Translations under genes and position numbers: made by a program | The notes under the pieces: model-generated | Told to the model about the DNA's origin: nothing | Databases searched by the model: none | Seen by the model: the letters and a program-made list of their open reading frames with translations, nothing else | Shown: positions 1-5,586 of the stretch, one piece after another | How positions within the stretch are numbered: the first letter of the stretch is position 1 | How the letters are laid out: the number at the start of each line of letters is the position of its first letter | Source of the DNA: CAYLLN01 sp036496265 | Lineage (GTDB): Bacteria; Planctomycetota; Planctomycetia; Pirellulales; Pirellulaceae | DNA length: 9,185 nucleotides | Direction: 5' to 3' | Assembly: GCA_036496265.1 (NCBI GenBank) | Contig: DASXLL010000351.1 | Location: 1 to 9,185 of the forward strand

Positions 1-1300
1 CCGGCAATGTGGCGATCACGCCAATTCGCTTCCGAGCCTCGGTCGCGAGGTCACTGTCCGGATACTTCTTAATGACGATCGCGTAATACTCTTTGGCAGA
101 ACCGTAGTGCTTGATGCCGTCATAATACTTCGCCATTTTCATGTCGCGCTGCGCTAGCTCCTGGCTGAGCTGTGCGCTCACGGTCGTCAAACGCTGCCGT
201 TCCTCGGCGCTAAGCTGGCCGGAAAAATTAGTCCGCAATTGTTTGACTAGCTGCTGAGCTTCTTCGAGCGGCGTGCCGTCATAGTCGGCCCCTTGATACT
301 TTCGCAGCTTCGACTGCAGGCCGAGTAAATGGGCCTCGAATTGATGCTTGCTGCGCGGATATTCGCGGCGCAACAGCGTGTAGTTGTAGTCGGCATCTTC
401 GAACTGCCCGCGGCGGAAATAGATGCCCGCCTCGGCCATGATCGCATCATCGGCCCGTGGGCCCGTCGGATCATTCATCCGGATGTTTTCGTACGTCCGA
501 ATCGAGTGGCCCATCGTGTCAAACCAGGGCCGCGTGTTGTCGAACGCATTTGGCGTTAGTGAACGATGCGGGTTGTAGTCTTCTTCTTTTTCCCAATACT
601 GGGCGATCTTCCACTCGTGGTCGATCAGTTTATCGAGATGTCGCGTGCTCGGATACTTCTCCGCCAGGGCGTTGTACGCGTCGCGCGCGTTGATATATTC
701 GTCTCCAAAATAATAGCTCTCGGCAAGCATGAACATCGCGTCTTCCTTCACGCGAATGTCAATCGCTCGGTCGATCGCCTCATCGTATTTCTTGGCTGCC
801 GCCTTATAATTCTTTTGCGCAAACAGTTGATCGCCCTCGGCAAAAACCTGTCGTGCGACTTGATCGTTCGGACCTAAGCCGACGGCCGTCTTGGTCTTTT
901 TATAGAGCTTTGCCGGATCAAGGCCCGGGAGTATGCCCTCTTCCTCTTTATCTTTCTCTTCGTCGATGTGTGCGATGGCCACCACCGGAATGCCAACGGC
1001 GTTGGGAGCTGCATCGGTTGGCTGCGTCATTGGACGTCCATTGCCGTCGAAGAAACCGTCGACGCCGGGCACGGTATAGCCTTTGCCCAACACAAACACG
1101 CGATCGTCGACGTGCTTTTTCCACCATTCGGGCGTGCCGACAGGCGGCGGCGTCATCCATCCTGACCATGGCCAATCCGCACAAGCCGTTTGCGCCGTTG
1201 AAATTGCCAGCCCGGCTATCAACGCGAACGCTGCGAGCAGGACGGACCGATCTCGGGCCCGCCCATTGAGGCGACGTCGTTGGGAATTAGATGAGAACAT
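1..1300 (-). CDS. bamD: BamD/YfiO-like outer-membrane assembly TPR protein, 3' end cut by the window edge
   Basis: The frame is open from ATG 1300-1298 to the left edge: 433 codons with no stop, so the C-terminus is missing. Residues 1-42 look like a signal sequence (Arg-rich start, hydrophobic core about 20-34, then QTACADW). Residues 59-91 are aromatic-rich (PEWWKKHVDDRVFVLGKGY) and 92-128 are a polar linker. TPR-like helix pairs follow at about 149-183, 185-216, 283-314 and 381-413. The last pair (AQRDMKMAKYYDGIKHYGSA, ending in KKYPDSD) matches the pattern of the BamD C-terminal repeat. BamD is a periplasmic scaffold of the beta-barrel assembly machinery at the outer membrane. E. coli BamD has about 245 residues, so this version is much longer, mostly at the N-terminus. 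The start was chosen because it gives the signal sequence; no clear ribosome-binding site precedes it. It lies downstream of plsC on the same strand. It could instead be another envelope TPR protein. Confidence 0.8.
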   Translation of the reverse strand, partial: MFSSNSQRRRLNGRARDRSVLLAAFALIAGLAISTAQTACADWPWSGWMTPPPVGTPEWWKKHVDDRVFVLGKGYTVPGVDGFFDGNGRPMTQPTDAAPNAVGIPVVAIAHIDEEKDKEEEGILPGLDPAKLYKKTKTAVGLGPNDQVARQVFAEGDQLFAQKNYKAAAKKYDEAIDRAIDIRVKEDAMFMLAESYYFGDEYINARDAYNALAEKYPSTRHLDKLIDHEWKIAQYWEKEEDYNPHRSLTPNAFDNTRPWFDTMGHSIRTYENIRMNDPTGPRADDAIMAEAGIYFRRGQFEDADYNYTLLRREYPRSKHQFEAHLLGLQSKLRKYQGADYDGTPLEEAQQLVKQLRTNFSGQLSAEERQRLTTVSAQLSQELAQRDMKMAKYYDGIKHYGSAKEYYAIVIKKYPDSDLATEARKRIGVIATLP

Positions 1301-1431
1301 GTTGACACAATGCGGGCGCAGACGAGTCCCCCGGCAAATCGGGGCGAAGGGTAGGCGAGCGGCCAGTTTGTCGTCAATAGCAGCGAACTCTGGCCGAGCG
1401 CGTCCGCCGCGCTGCCGAAATCGCCAGTTTG
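1301..1431 (-). other. plsC-bamD intergenic spacer with a GC hairpin
   Basis: This 131-base gap separates the plsC stop from the bamD-like start. It holds one clear inverted repeat, CCCCG (1329-1333) and CGGGG (1340-1344), around a six-base loop. No T-run follows on the minus strand, so it is not a typical intrinsic terminator. It would lie in the 5' leader of the bamD-like message, 29 bases or more before the start codon. I see no convincing promoter hexamers. Confidence 0.4.
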
Positions 1432-2058
1432 CTATCGATGAAGTTCTGCCAGCATCGCGGCGATCCGCACGTGCACCAATTCCACGAGCTGTTCATCGCT
1501 GCGATCATCGATTTCCGCTCCGGCGATCGGCGCACCGTAAGCAACCGCGACCGGCCGCGGGCTGGGCCAAATACGTCCGCGCGGCATGGCCTCATACGCG
1601 CCGCTAATTGCGGTCGGCACGATCGTCGCGCCACTCCGCCGGGCAAGTGCCGCAAAACCGCTCTGAAACGCTTGTAGCTGGCCGTCGTGCGTGCGGGTTC
1701 CTTCCGCAAAGACGATCACGGCATCCTGGTCGCTAAGCATTTTTAGTATCGCTTTGATTCCCGAGATTCCGCGGCCGCCCCGGTCAACCGGCACCGCCCC
1801 GAGCGAACGAATCAACCAACCAAGCGGCCAAAAGAAGAGCGACTTCCGCGCCATCGCCCGCAACTGCCGGGGGCAGGATACGCCAAGCAGCACCGGATCG
1901 AGGTGACTTTGATGATTGCTCACGACCATCACCGGTCCGGTCGCGGGCACGTGACTTCGCCCTACAGTTCTCAAGCGAAACCACACTCTGGCGAACACCC
2001 AGCAGTGGCACCAAATCAATGTGTACCAGCATCGATCTGCGAACTGCCGTCCGGTCAT
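1432..2058 (-). CDS. plsC: 1-acyl-sn-glycerol-3-phosphate acyltransferase (PlsC/LPLAT family)
   Basis: This 208-residue protein has the four LPLAT blocks in order. Block I is NHQSHLD with catalytic His49 and Asp54 (HX4D). Block II is PVDR at 90-93. Block III is FAEGTRT at 117-123, with Ala where Pro is usual and Glu119 kept. Block IV is IVPTAISG at 146-153. A hydrophobic stretch at about 11-28 would hold it at the inner face of the cytoplasmic membrane. The family transfers an acyl chain to the sn-2 position of lysophosphatidic acid, giving phosphatidic acid for phospholipid synthesis. Length is normal for short bacterial PlsC proteins. Its ATG overlaps the cmk stop codon in ATGA, which suggests translational coupling. 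Exact acyl donor and substrate cannot be told from sequence; related LPLATs act on other lysolipids. Confidence 0.92.
   Translation of the reverse strand: MTGRQFADRCWYTLIWCHCWVFARVWFRLRTVGRSHVPATGPVMVVSNHQSHLDPVLLGVSCPRQLRAMARKSLFFWPLGWLIRSLGAVPVDRGGRGISGIKAILKMLSDQDAVIVFAEGTRTHDGQLQAFQSGFAALARRSGATIVPTAISGAYEAMPRGRIWPSPRPVAVAYGAPIAGAEIDDRSDEQLVELVHVRIAAMLAELHR
2055..2058 (-). promoter_or_regulatory. ATGA stop/start overlap coupling cmk to plsC
   Basis: On the minus strand, the plsC start ATG (2058-2056) and the cmk stop TGA (2057-2055) share two bases. This four-base ATGA overlap is a classic sign of one transcript with ribosome reinitiation, and it fixes the plsC start. Confidence 0.85.
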
Positions 2059-2702
2059 TGTTTGGCACGCACAATTTCTTCCAGCCGTGCGACGACTTCC
2101 TGCGGCGAGAGGCCGTTGGTCGAGACTTCAATCGCGTCGTCCGCTTTGAGTAGCGCCCCAACAGGCCGCGTTCGATCCCGCTCATCGCGAATATGTTGCG
2201 CGGCGAGAACTTCGTCAAAAGATACCGTCTCGCCGCGCGCCACCAGATCGCGATGGCGTCGGCGGGCGCGCTCTTCCTCATCGGCGGTCAGGAAAATCTT
2301 GCACTCGGCATACGGAAAGACGACTGTCGCCTGGTCGCGCCCTTCGGTGACGACGTTCGTCCCGGCCGCTGCCGCGCGTTGCCACTCGACAAGCTGTCCA
2401 CGCACCGCTGGATTGTCGGCCGCGTACTGGATCGAGGTCGTAATATCGAATGTGCGAATTTCCTTGGTGACGTCCCGTCCATCGAGCAACACCCGATCAC
2501 CATCCAACTCGACCCGGATGTTTTTAGCCAATTCTGAGAGCCGGCCCTCGTCGCTCCAATCCAAGCTCCGATCCTTGGCCGCCAGCGTCACCGCCCGGTA
2601 CATCGCCCCAGTATCAAGGAACCGGAAACCGAGTCGGCGGGCCAATTCCCGTGCGGCACTGCTTTTACCCGCCCCGGCGGGGCCATCAATTGTCACAATC
2701 AT
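2055..2702 (-). CDS. cmk: Cytidylate kinase (CMP/dCMP kinase)
   Basis: This 215-residue cytoplasmic enzyme phosphorylates CMP and dCMP with ATP, feeding CTP, dCTP and phospholipid precursors. The P-loop is GPAGAGKSS at 7-15. LDTGAMYRA at 29-37 is the conserved CMP-site block. EGRD at 120-123 is followed by QATVVFPYAECKIFL, matching the family's DGRD-x-GTVVFPDA block with a conservative change. The Arg-rich LID is at about 145-152 (RARRRHRD). RDERDRTRP at 172-180 and the ADDAIEVSTNGLS block at 187-199 complete the family signature. The frame stays open upstream to 2873, but the extra 57 residues have no family resemblance. ATG 2702 puts the P-loop at its usual distance from the N-terminus. Upstream GGACGGG is at best a weak ribosome-binding site. 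It is the first gene of the minus-strand operon. Confidence 0.95.
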   Translation of the reverse strand: MIVTIDGPAGAGKSSAARELARRLGFRFLDTGAMYRAVTLAAKDRSLDWSDEGRLSELAKNIRVELDGDRVLLDGRDVTKEIRTFDITTSIQYAADNPAVRGQLVEWQRAAAAGTNVVTEGRDQATVVFPYAECKIFLTADEEERARRRHRDLVARGETVSFDEVLAAQHIRDERDRTRPVGALLKADDAIEVSTNGLSPQEVVARLEEIVRAKQ

Positions 2703-2994
2703 AGGCCCGTCCAAATCGACAATCCGGCAAAAGCTACGGCCAAAACACCTTGAATAAACAATGAAAACGATGTCAGGGTACCGAGGTCCCGAGGCGGCGT
2801 CCCGAGTTTTACCATTCCCCGGGCATTGGGGGCCACTGGACGCCGCTCGCCCGTCCGTAAAGCCCATAATCAAAGGTCTTTAGCCCCTGACCTTCAGGTG
2901 CCGAAACCGCTCCCTCACCGCTCAATTCTCGAAACTTTCACCCCGTTCGCTAGATACCGGCCCCGCAATGCTACACAATCGCCGATCTGCGAGT

Positions 2995-3035
2995 AAAATA
3001 AAAAAGTCGGCAGCCGCAACGGGTTCAGCCCGACT
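2995..3035 (-). terminator. Intrinsic-terminator-like hairpin on the minus strand
   Basis: Read on the minus strand, AGTCGG (3035-3030) pairs perfectly with CCGACT (3010-3005). The 19-base interior contains a further CCG-TTG-CGG stem-loop. The stem runs straight into six T residues (3005-3000, the first paired in the stem), then A, then four T residues (2998-2995). This is the layout of a rho-independent terminator. No coding region lies upstream of it on that strand within the gap; the nearest sequence is the plus-strand pilM-like gene read antisense. It sits about 300 bases before the cmk start. Confidence 0.6.
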
Positions 3036-3059
3036 CGCGGGTGATCGCGCGGGCCAAGG

Positions 3060-3073
3060 CGCAAACTCTTGCG
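3060..3073. other. Short perfect hairpin CGCAA-ACTC-TTGCG
   Basis: A five-base-pair stem with a four-base loop, 25 bases upstream (minus-strand sense) of the terminator-like hairpin. It is followed on the plus strand by the eight-base palindrome GAACGTTC (3079-3086). On the minus strand these could be structural parts of a small RNA ending at the terminator. This is suggestive only, since short inverted repeats are expected by chance in GC-rich DNA. Confidence 0.3.
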
Positions 3074-3271
3074 GCATTGAACGTTCGGTTGCAGCTAACG
3101 AGATGAGTGAAGCGCGCTAGGCGCGCCAATTTCCTGCCCCGTTCGCTCCGCTAAGAAAGAGGCATTAGCGAATCGATCGACCATGGGCTCGCGATGTGAT
3201 CGCGCTCGCCTTTGGCCAACGGTGCATTGAGGAAACATTCCGGAGCGCGGACTTACTCGGATTCACGGAAT

Positions 3272-3276
3272 AGAGG
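3272..3276 (+). promoter_or_regulatory. Ribosome-binding site that supports the ATG 3287 start
   Basis: AGAGG lies ten bases before ATG 3287. The alternative in-frame TTG at 3212 has no such motif and would add 25 residues without family resemblance in front of the PilM phosphate-1 loop. This supports the later start. Confidence 0.6.
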
Positions 3277-3286
3277 TTCTCGAACC

Positions 3287-5563
3287 ATGGCGAGAAGCAA
3301 CGCCGTCTGGGGCATCGATCTCGGCCAGTGCGCGCTTAAAGCGCTCCGCTGTCGACCGCATGAAAAAGACGATAACCGCATCGTCGTCGACGCCTTCGAC
3401 TACATCGAGTATCCGAAGATTCTCACCCAGCCCGAAGCCAACCGCGACGAGCTGATTCGCGAAGCGCTCGAACAGTTCCGCTCGCGGAACGAAGTAGCCG
3501 GCGACAGCGTCGCGATTTCTGTCCCCGGCCAGAACGGCCTCGCGCGATTTATCAAGTTGCCGCCCGTCGAAGCAAAGAAGATTCCCGACATCGTCAAGTA
3601 CGAAGCCCGGCAACAGATACCGTTCGCGCTCGACGACGTGATCTGGGATTATCAGCCGCTCGCCGGCGGCAGCGTCGATGAAGGCTATGCGCTCGAAACC
3701 GAAGTCGGCATCTTCGCCATGAAGCGCGACCAGGTCGCCAAGGCGCTCAAGCCGCTCGAAGAAGCCGGCATCGAAGTTGATCTGATTCAGTTGGCGCCGC
3801 TTTCGATCTACAACTTTATCTGCTTCGACCAGCTGAGTAATTTGACGACGTACGATCGCGCGAATCCGCCCCCCTCCAAAGTTGTCCTCTCGCTCGGCAC
3901 GGACACCACCGACCTCGTGATTACCGATGGCTTCCGCGTCTGGCAGCGAAGCATTCCGATTGGCGGAAATCACTTCACCAAGGCGCTCACCAAGGAGCTC
4001 AAGCTAACCTTTGCCAAGGCCGAGCATCTCAAGCGCAACGCCATGAAGGCGGAAAACCCCAAGCTGGTATTCCAGGCGATGCGCCCCGTGTTCAGCGATC
4101 TCGTGGCGGAAATCCAGCGCTCGATCGGCTTTTTCACTAGCAACAACCGCACCGCGAAACTCGGCCCCGTCGTGGCGCTCGGCAACCCCATGAAACTGCC
4201 CGGGCTGCAGCGCTTTCTGGCGCAGAACCTAGACCAGGACGTCACGCCGCTCGAGCAATTCAATGCTTTGGTCGGCGGCAGCGTGACCGCCGTACCTCAG
4301 TTCAAGGACAATCAACTTACCTTCGGCGTCGCTTATGGCTTGTGCGTCCAAGCACTCGGCAAGTCGCAGCTTCGCACTAACTTGCTGCCTGGGGAAATCA
4401 TCACCAAGCGATTGGTGCGGGCCAAGAAGCCGTGGGCTGTCGCGGCGGCTTCGCTATTGCTCACCGGAATGGCGGTTAACTATTTCAGTTACTATTCCGC
4501 CTGGCGCAGCGCCGCCACCGACAAAACATTCAGCCCTGCCATGGCCAGTGCAATCGCGGCATCCAAGTCCGCAGTCAGCGAGTCCGCAAAGCTCATCGGC
4601 GAACAGGACACTCTAGCCAAGAAATTCGACGAAATCTCGAAGATCGGCCAAAACTTGCAAAGCAATATAGATGGCCGCCTGCTTTGGCTTGAGCTGCTCA
4701 AAGCGGTCGATACGGCGATGCCCAAGGATACGCGCGCGGCCACTGAGCGCAAGGAAACAGCCGAAGACGTCACCGCCCGCAACGAGCTGCATATTCAGTC
4801 GATGGATTGCGAGTACCTCGATGATGTCAGCCCGTGGTTTGCGGGCATCACCCCGTATTACCAACAGGCACAACAAAGCGCATCTCGGCTCGATGCGCCA
4901 AAGGACGCGCCCGCCGCCGCCAATCCGGCAGCAGATGCCGCTGTCGGAGCAGCGGTGCAACCGCCCGCCGCCGATGCAGCCGCGGCTAATCCGCCCGCAC
5001 CCGCCCAGCCTGCCACCGCCGGCGCAGCTGCGCCGGCCCCAGGAGACGCGGCGGCTGTAGCTGCGCTGCCCCCTCTCACGGGTCCCGGCTGGATCATCGA
5101 AATTAAAGGCTATCACTTCCACAATTCCGACGTCTATGACGAGGGCCTGCGGTTTCTGCAACGCACGTTGATTCACGACCTCGAAGAAGGAAAAGTCAAG
5201 CTGCCCGATGGTCCAAACGGCGAGCTGGTTGACGTCGCGATCAAGGATCTGGGCATTTCGTATCCGGTTATCATCACCCAAAGCCGAATTAGTGACGTGA
5301 CTTTCTTTCCCGACGCGACGGATGCCGATGCATCGGGTTCCAGGGGCGGCCCGGGCATGTCACGCGTGGAGCCGCGAGGCCGCACCGCGGTAGGTGACGA
5401 TCAACCCGAGACGAAGACCTGGAAGCTGCGCCGCTACGACTTCATCATTCAATTCTGCTGGCAGCCAAAAACTAGAACCCAGCGCCGCGAGAAAGCGGCA
5501 GCCGCGAGCGAGCCGGCCCCAGGCACCGCCTCGGCCGCTGCGCCGGGCACGCCGGCCGGTTAG
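3287..5563 (+). CDS. pilM: PilM-PilN fusion-like type IV pilus/T2SS inner-membrane platform protein
   Basis: The 758-residue protein opens with a PilM-type actin-like ATPase domain (about 5-360): phosphate-1 loop GIDLGQCALKAL at 9-20, LPPVEAKKIPDIVKYEARQQ at 91-110, phosphate-2-like VLSLGTDTTDLVI at 200-212, and an adenosine-loop-like LGNPMKLPGL at 298-307. NLLP at 365-368 resembles the N-terminal motif by which PilN binds PilM. A transmembrane helix (about 383-402), a helical segment (about 415-460) and LLWLELLKAVDTAMP (465-479) match PilN layout. After an Ala/Pro linker (537-597) comes a putative ferredoxin-like domain: WIIEIKGYHF, helix 618-634, VIITQSRISDVTFF, a Gly/Arg-containing insert, then YDFIIQFCW. 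PilM is normally a cytoplasmic partner of a separate, roughly 180-residue PilN; here both roles seem to be in one chain, N-terminus inside. The gene ends in tandem stops TAG-TAA. The PilM assignment is strong; the PilN part is inferred. Confidence 0.85.
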   Translation: MARSNAVWGIDLGQCALKALRCRPHEKDDNRIVVDAFDYIEYPKILTQPEANRDELIREALEQFRSRNEVAGDSVAISVPGQNGLARFIKLPPVEAKKIPDIVKYEARQQIPFALDDVIWDYQPLAGGSVDEGYALETEVGIFAMKRDQVAKALKPLEEAGIEVDLIQLAPLSIYNFICFDQLSNLTTYDRANPPPSKVVLSLGTDTTDLVITDGFRVWQRSIPIGGNHFTKALTKELKLTFAKAEHLKRNAMKAENPKLVFQAMRPVFSDLVAEIQRSIGFFTSNNRTAKLGPVVALGNPMKLPGLQRFLAQNLDQDVTPLEQFNALVGGSVTAVPQFKDNQLTFGVAYGLCVQALGKSQLRTNLLPGEIITKRLVRAKKPWAVAAASLLLTGMAVNYFSYYSAWRSAATDKTFSPAMASAIAASKSAVSESAKLIGEQDTLAKKFDEISKIGQNLQSNIDGRLLWLELLKAVDTAMPKDTRAATERKETAEDVTARNELHIQSMDCEYLDDVSPWFAGITPYYQQAQQSASRLDAPKDAPAAANPAADAAVGAAVQPPAADAAAANPPAPAQPATAGAAAPAPGDAAAVAALPPLTGPGWIIEIKGYHFHNSDVYDEGLRFLQRTLIHDLEEGKVKLPDGPNGELVDVAIKDLGISYPVIITQSRISDVTFFPDATDADASGSRGGPGMSRVEPRGRTAVGDDQPETKTWKLRRYDFIIQFCWQPKTRTQRREKAAAASEPAPGTASAAAPGTPAG
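4895..5077 (+). repeat. Ala/Pro low-complexity linker in the PilM-PilN-like protein
   Basis: Residues 537-597 are almost entirely Ala and Pro with a few Asp, Asn, Gln and Gly. The stretch lies between the helical part of the periplasmic segment and the putative ferredoxin-like domain. It probably acts as an extended, flexible or wall-spanning tether. The DNA is correspondingly GCC/GCG/CCG-rich. Confidence 0.75.
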
Positions 5564-5570
5564 TAAATCG

Positions 5571-5576
5571 AAGGGA
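5571..5576 (+). promoter_or_regulatory. Ribosome-binding site of the PilO-like gene
   Basis: AAGGGA lies ten bases before ATG 5587 in the 23-base gap after the tandem stop codons of the preceding gene. It supports this start and suggests the two genes share a transcript. Confidence 0.65.
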
Positions 5577-5586
5577 AGCATCACGA

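Larger units (their letters stand above)
2703..3286. other. Divergent non-coding region between cmk and the pilM-like gene
   Basis: These 584 bases hold no frame with a recognisable protein. The frame upstream of cmk (to 2873) and the TTG-initiated extension of the pilM-like frame (3212-3286) both lack family resemblance. What can be seen: a minus-strand terminator-like hairpin (2995-3035), a short hairpin (3060-3073), the palindrome GAACGTTC (3079-3086), a small inverted repeat CCTGA/TCAGG (2886-2898), GCGAT/ATCGC (3191-3203), and ATTCCG/CGGAAT (3237-3242 and 3266-3271) just before the plus-strand ribosome-binding site. Promoters for both operons must lie here or further upstream, but no hexamer pair is good enough to name. 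Confidence 0.7.

Noticed and set aside
1083..1607. Plus-strand frames across the BamD-like and plsC region (also 1903-2757 and 566-877)
   Set aside because: They are antisense shadows of well-supported minus-strand genes; the translations are Arg/Ser-rich and without family motifs.
2750..2776. Possible cmk promoter: CTGACA (2776-2771, minus strand) with TATTCA
   Set aside because: The -10 candidate matches only three of six consensus positions and the spacer is about 14 bases. Not supportable.
2703..2873. N-terminal extension of the cmk frame to an ATG at 2873
   Set aside because: The 57 extra residues show no kinase-family resemblance, and the P-loop sits at the normal distance from ATG 2702.
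2971..2999. TAAAAT (2994-2999, plus strand) as a -10 box
   Set aside because: No acceptable -35 hexamer lies 16-18 bases upstream, and the A-run is better explained as the U-tract of the minus-strand terminator.
3019..3035. T-arm-like GGGTTCA...CCC suggesting a tRNA
   Set aside because: The loop is too short for a T-loop and no acceptor, anticodon or D arm can be folded around it.
2941..3147. Eleven-base direct repeat CCCCGTTCGCT at 2941-2951 and 3137-3147
   Set aside because: Only two copies 196 bases apart with dissimilar flanks; probably chance or a minor duplication. No sign of a mobile element or array.
3212..3286. Earlier TTG start for the PilM-like protein
   Set aside because: TTG at 3212 lacks a ribosome-binding site and adds 25 residues of non-family sequence. 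ATG 3287 has AGAGG upstream and begins just before the phosphate-1 loop.
4613..5281. Long minus-strand frames opposite the PilM-like gene (also 3263-3973)
   Set aside because: They mirror the codon bias of the strong plus-strand gene and have no recognisable protein features or ribosome-binding sites.
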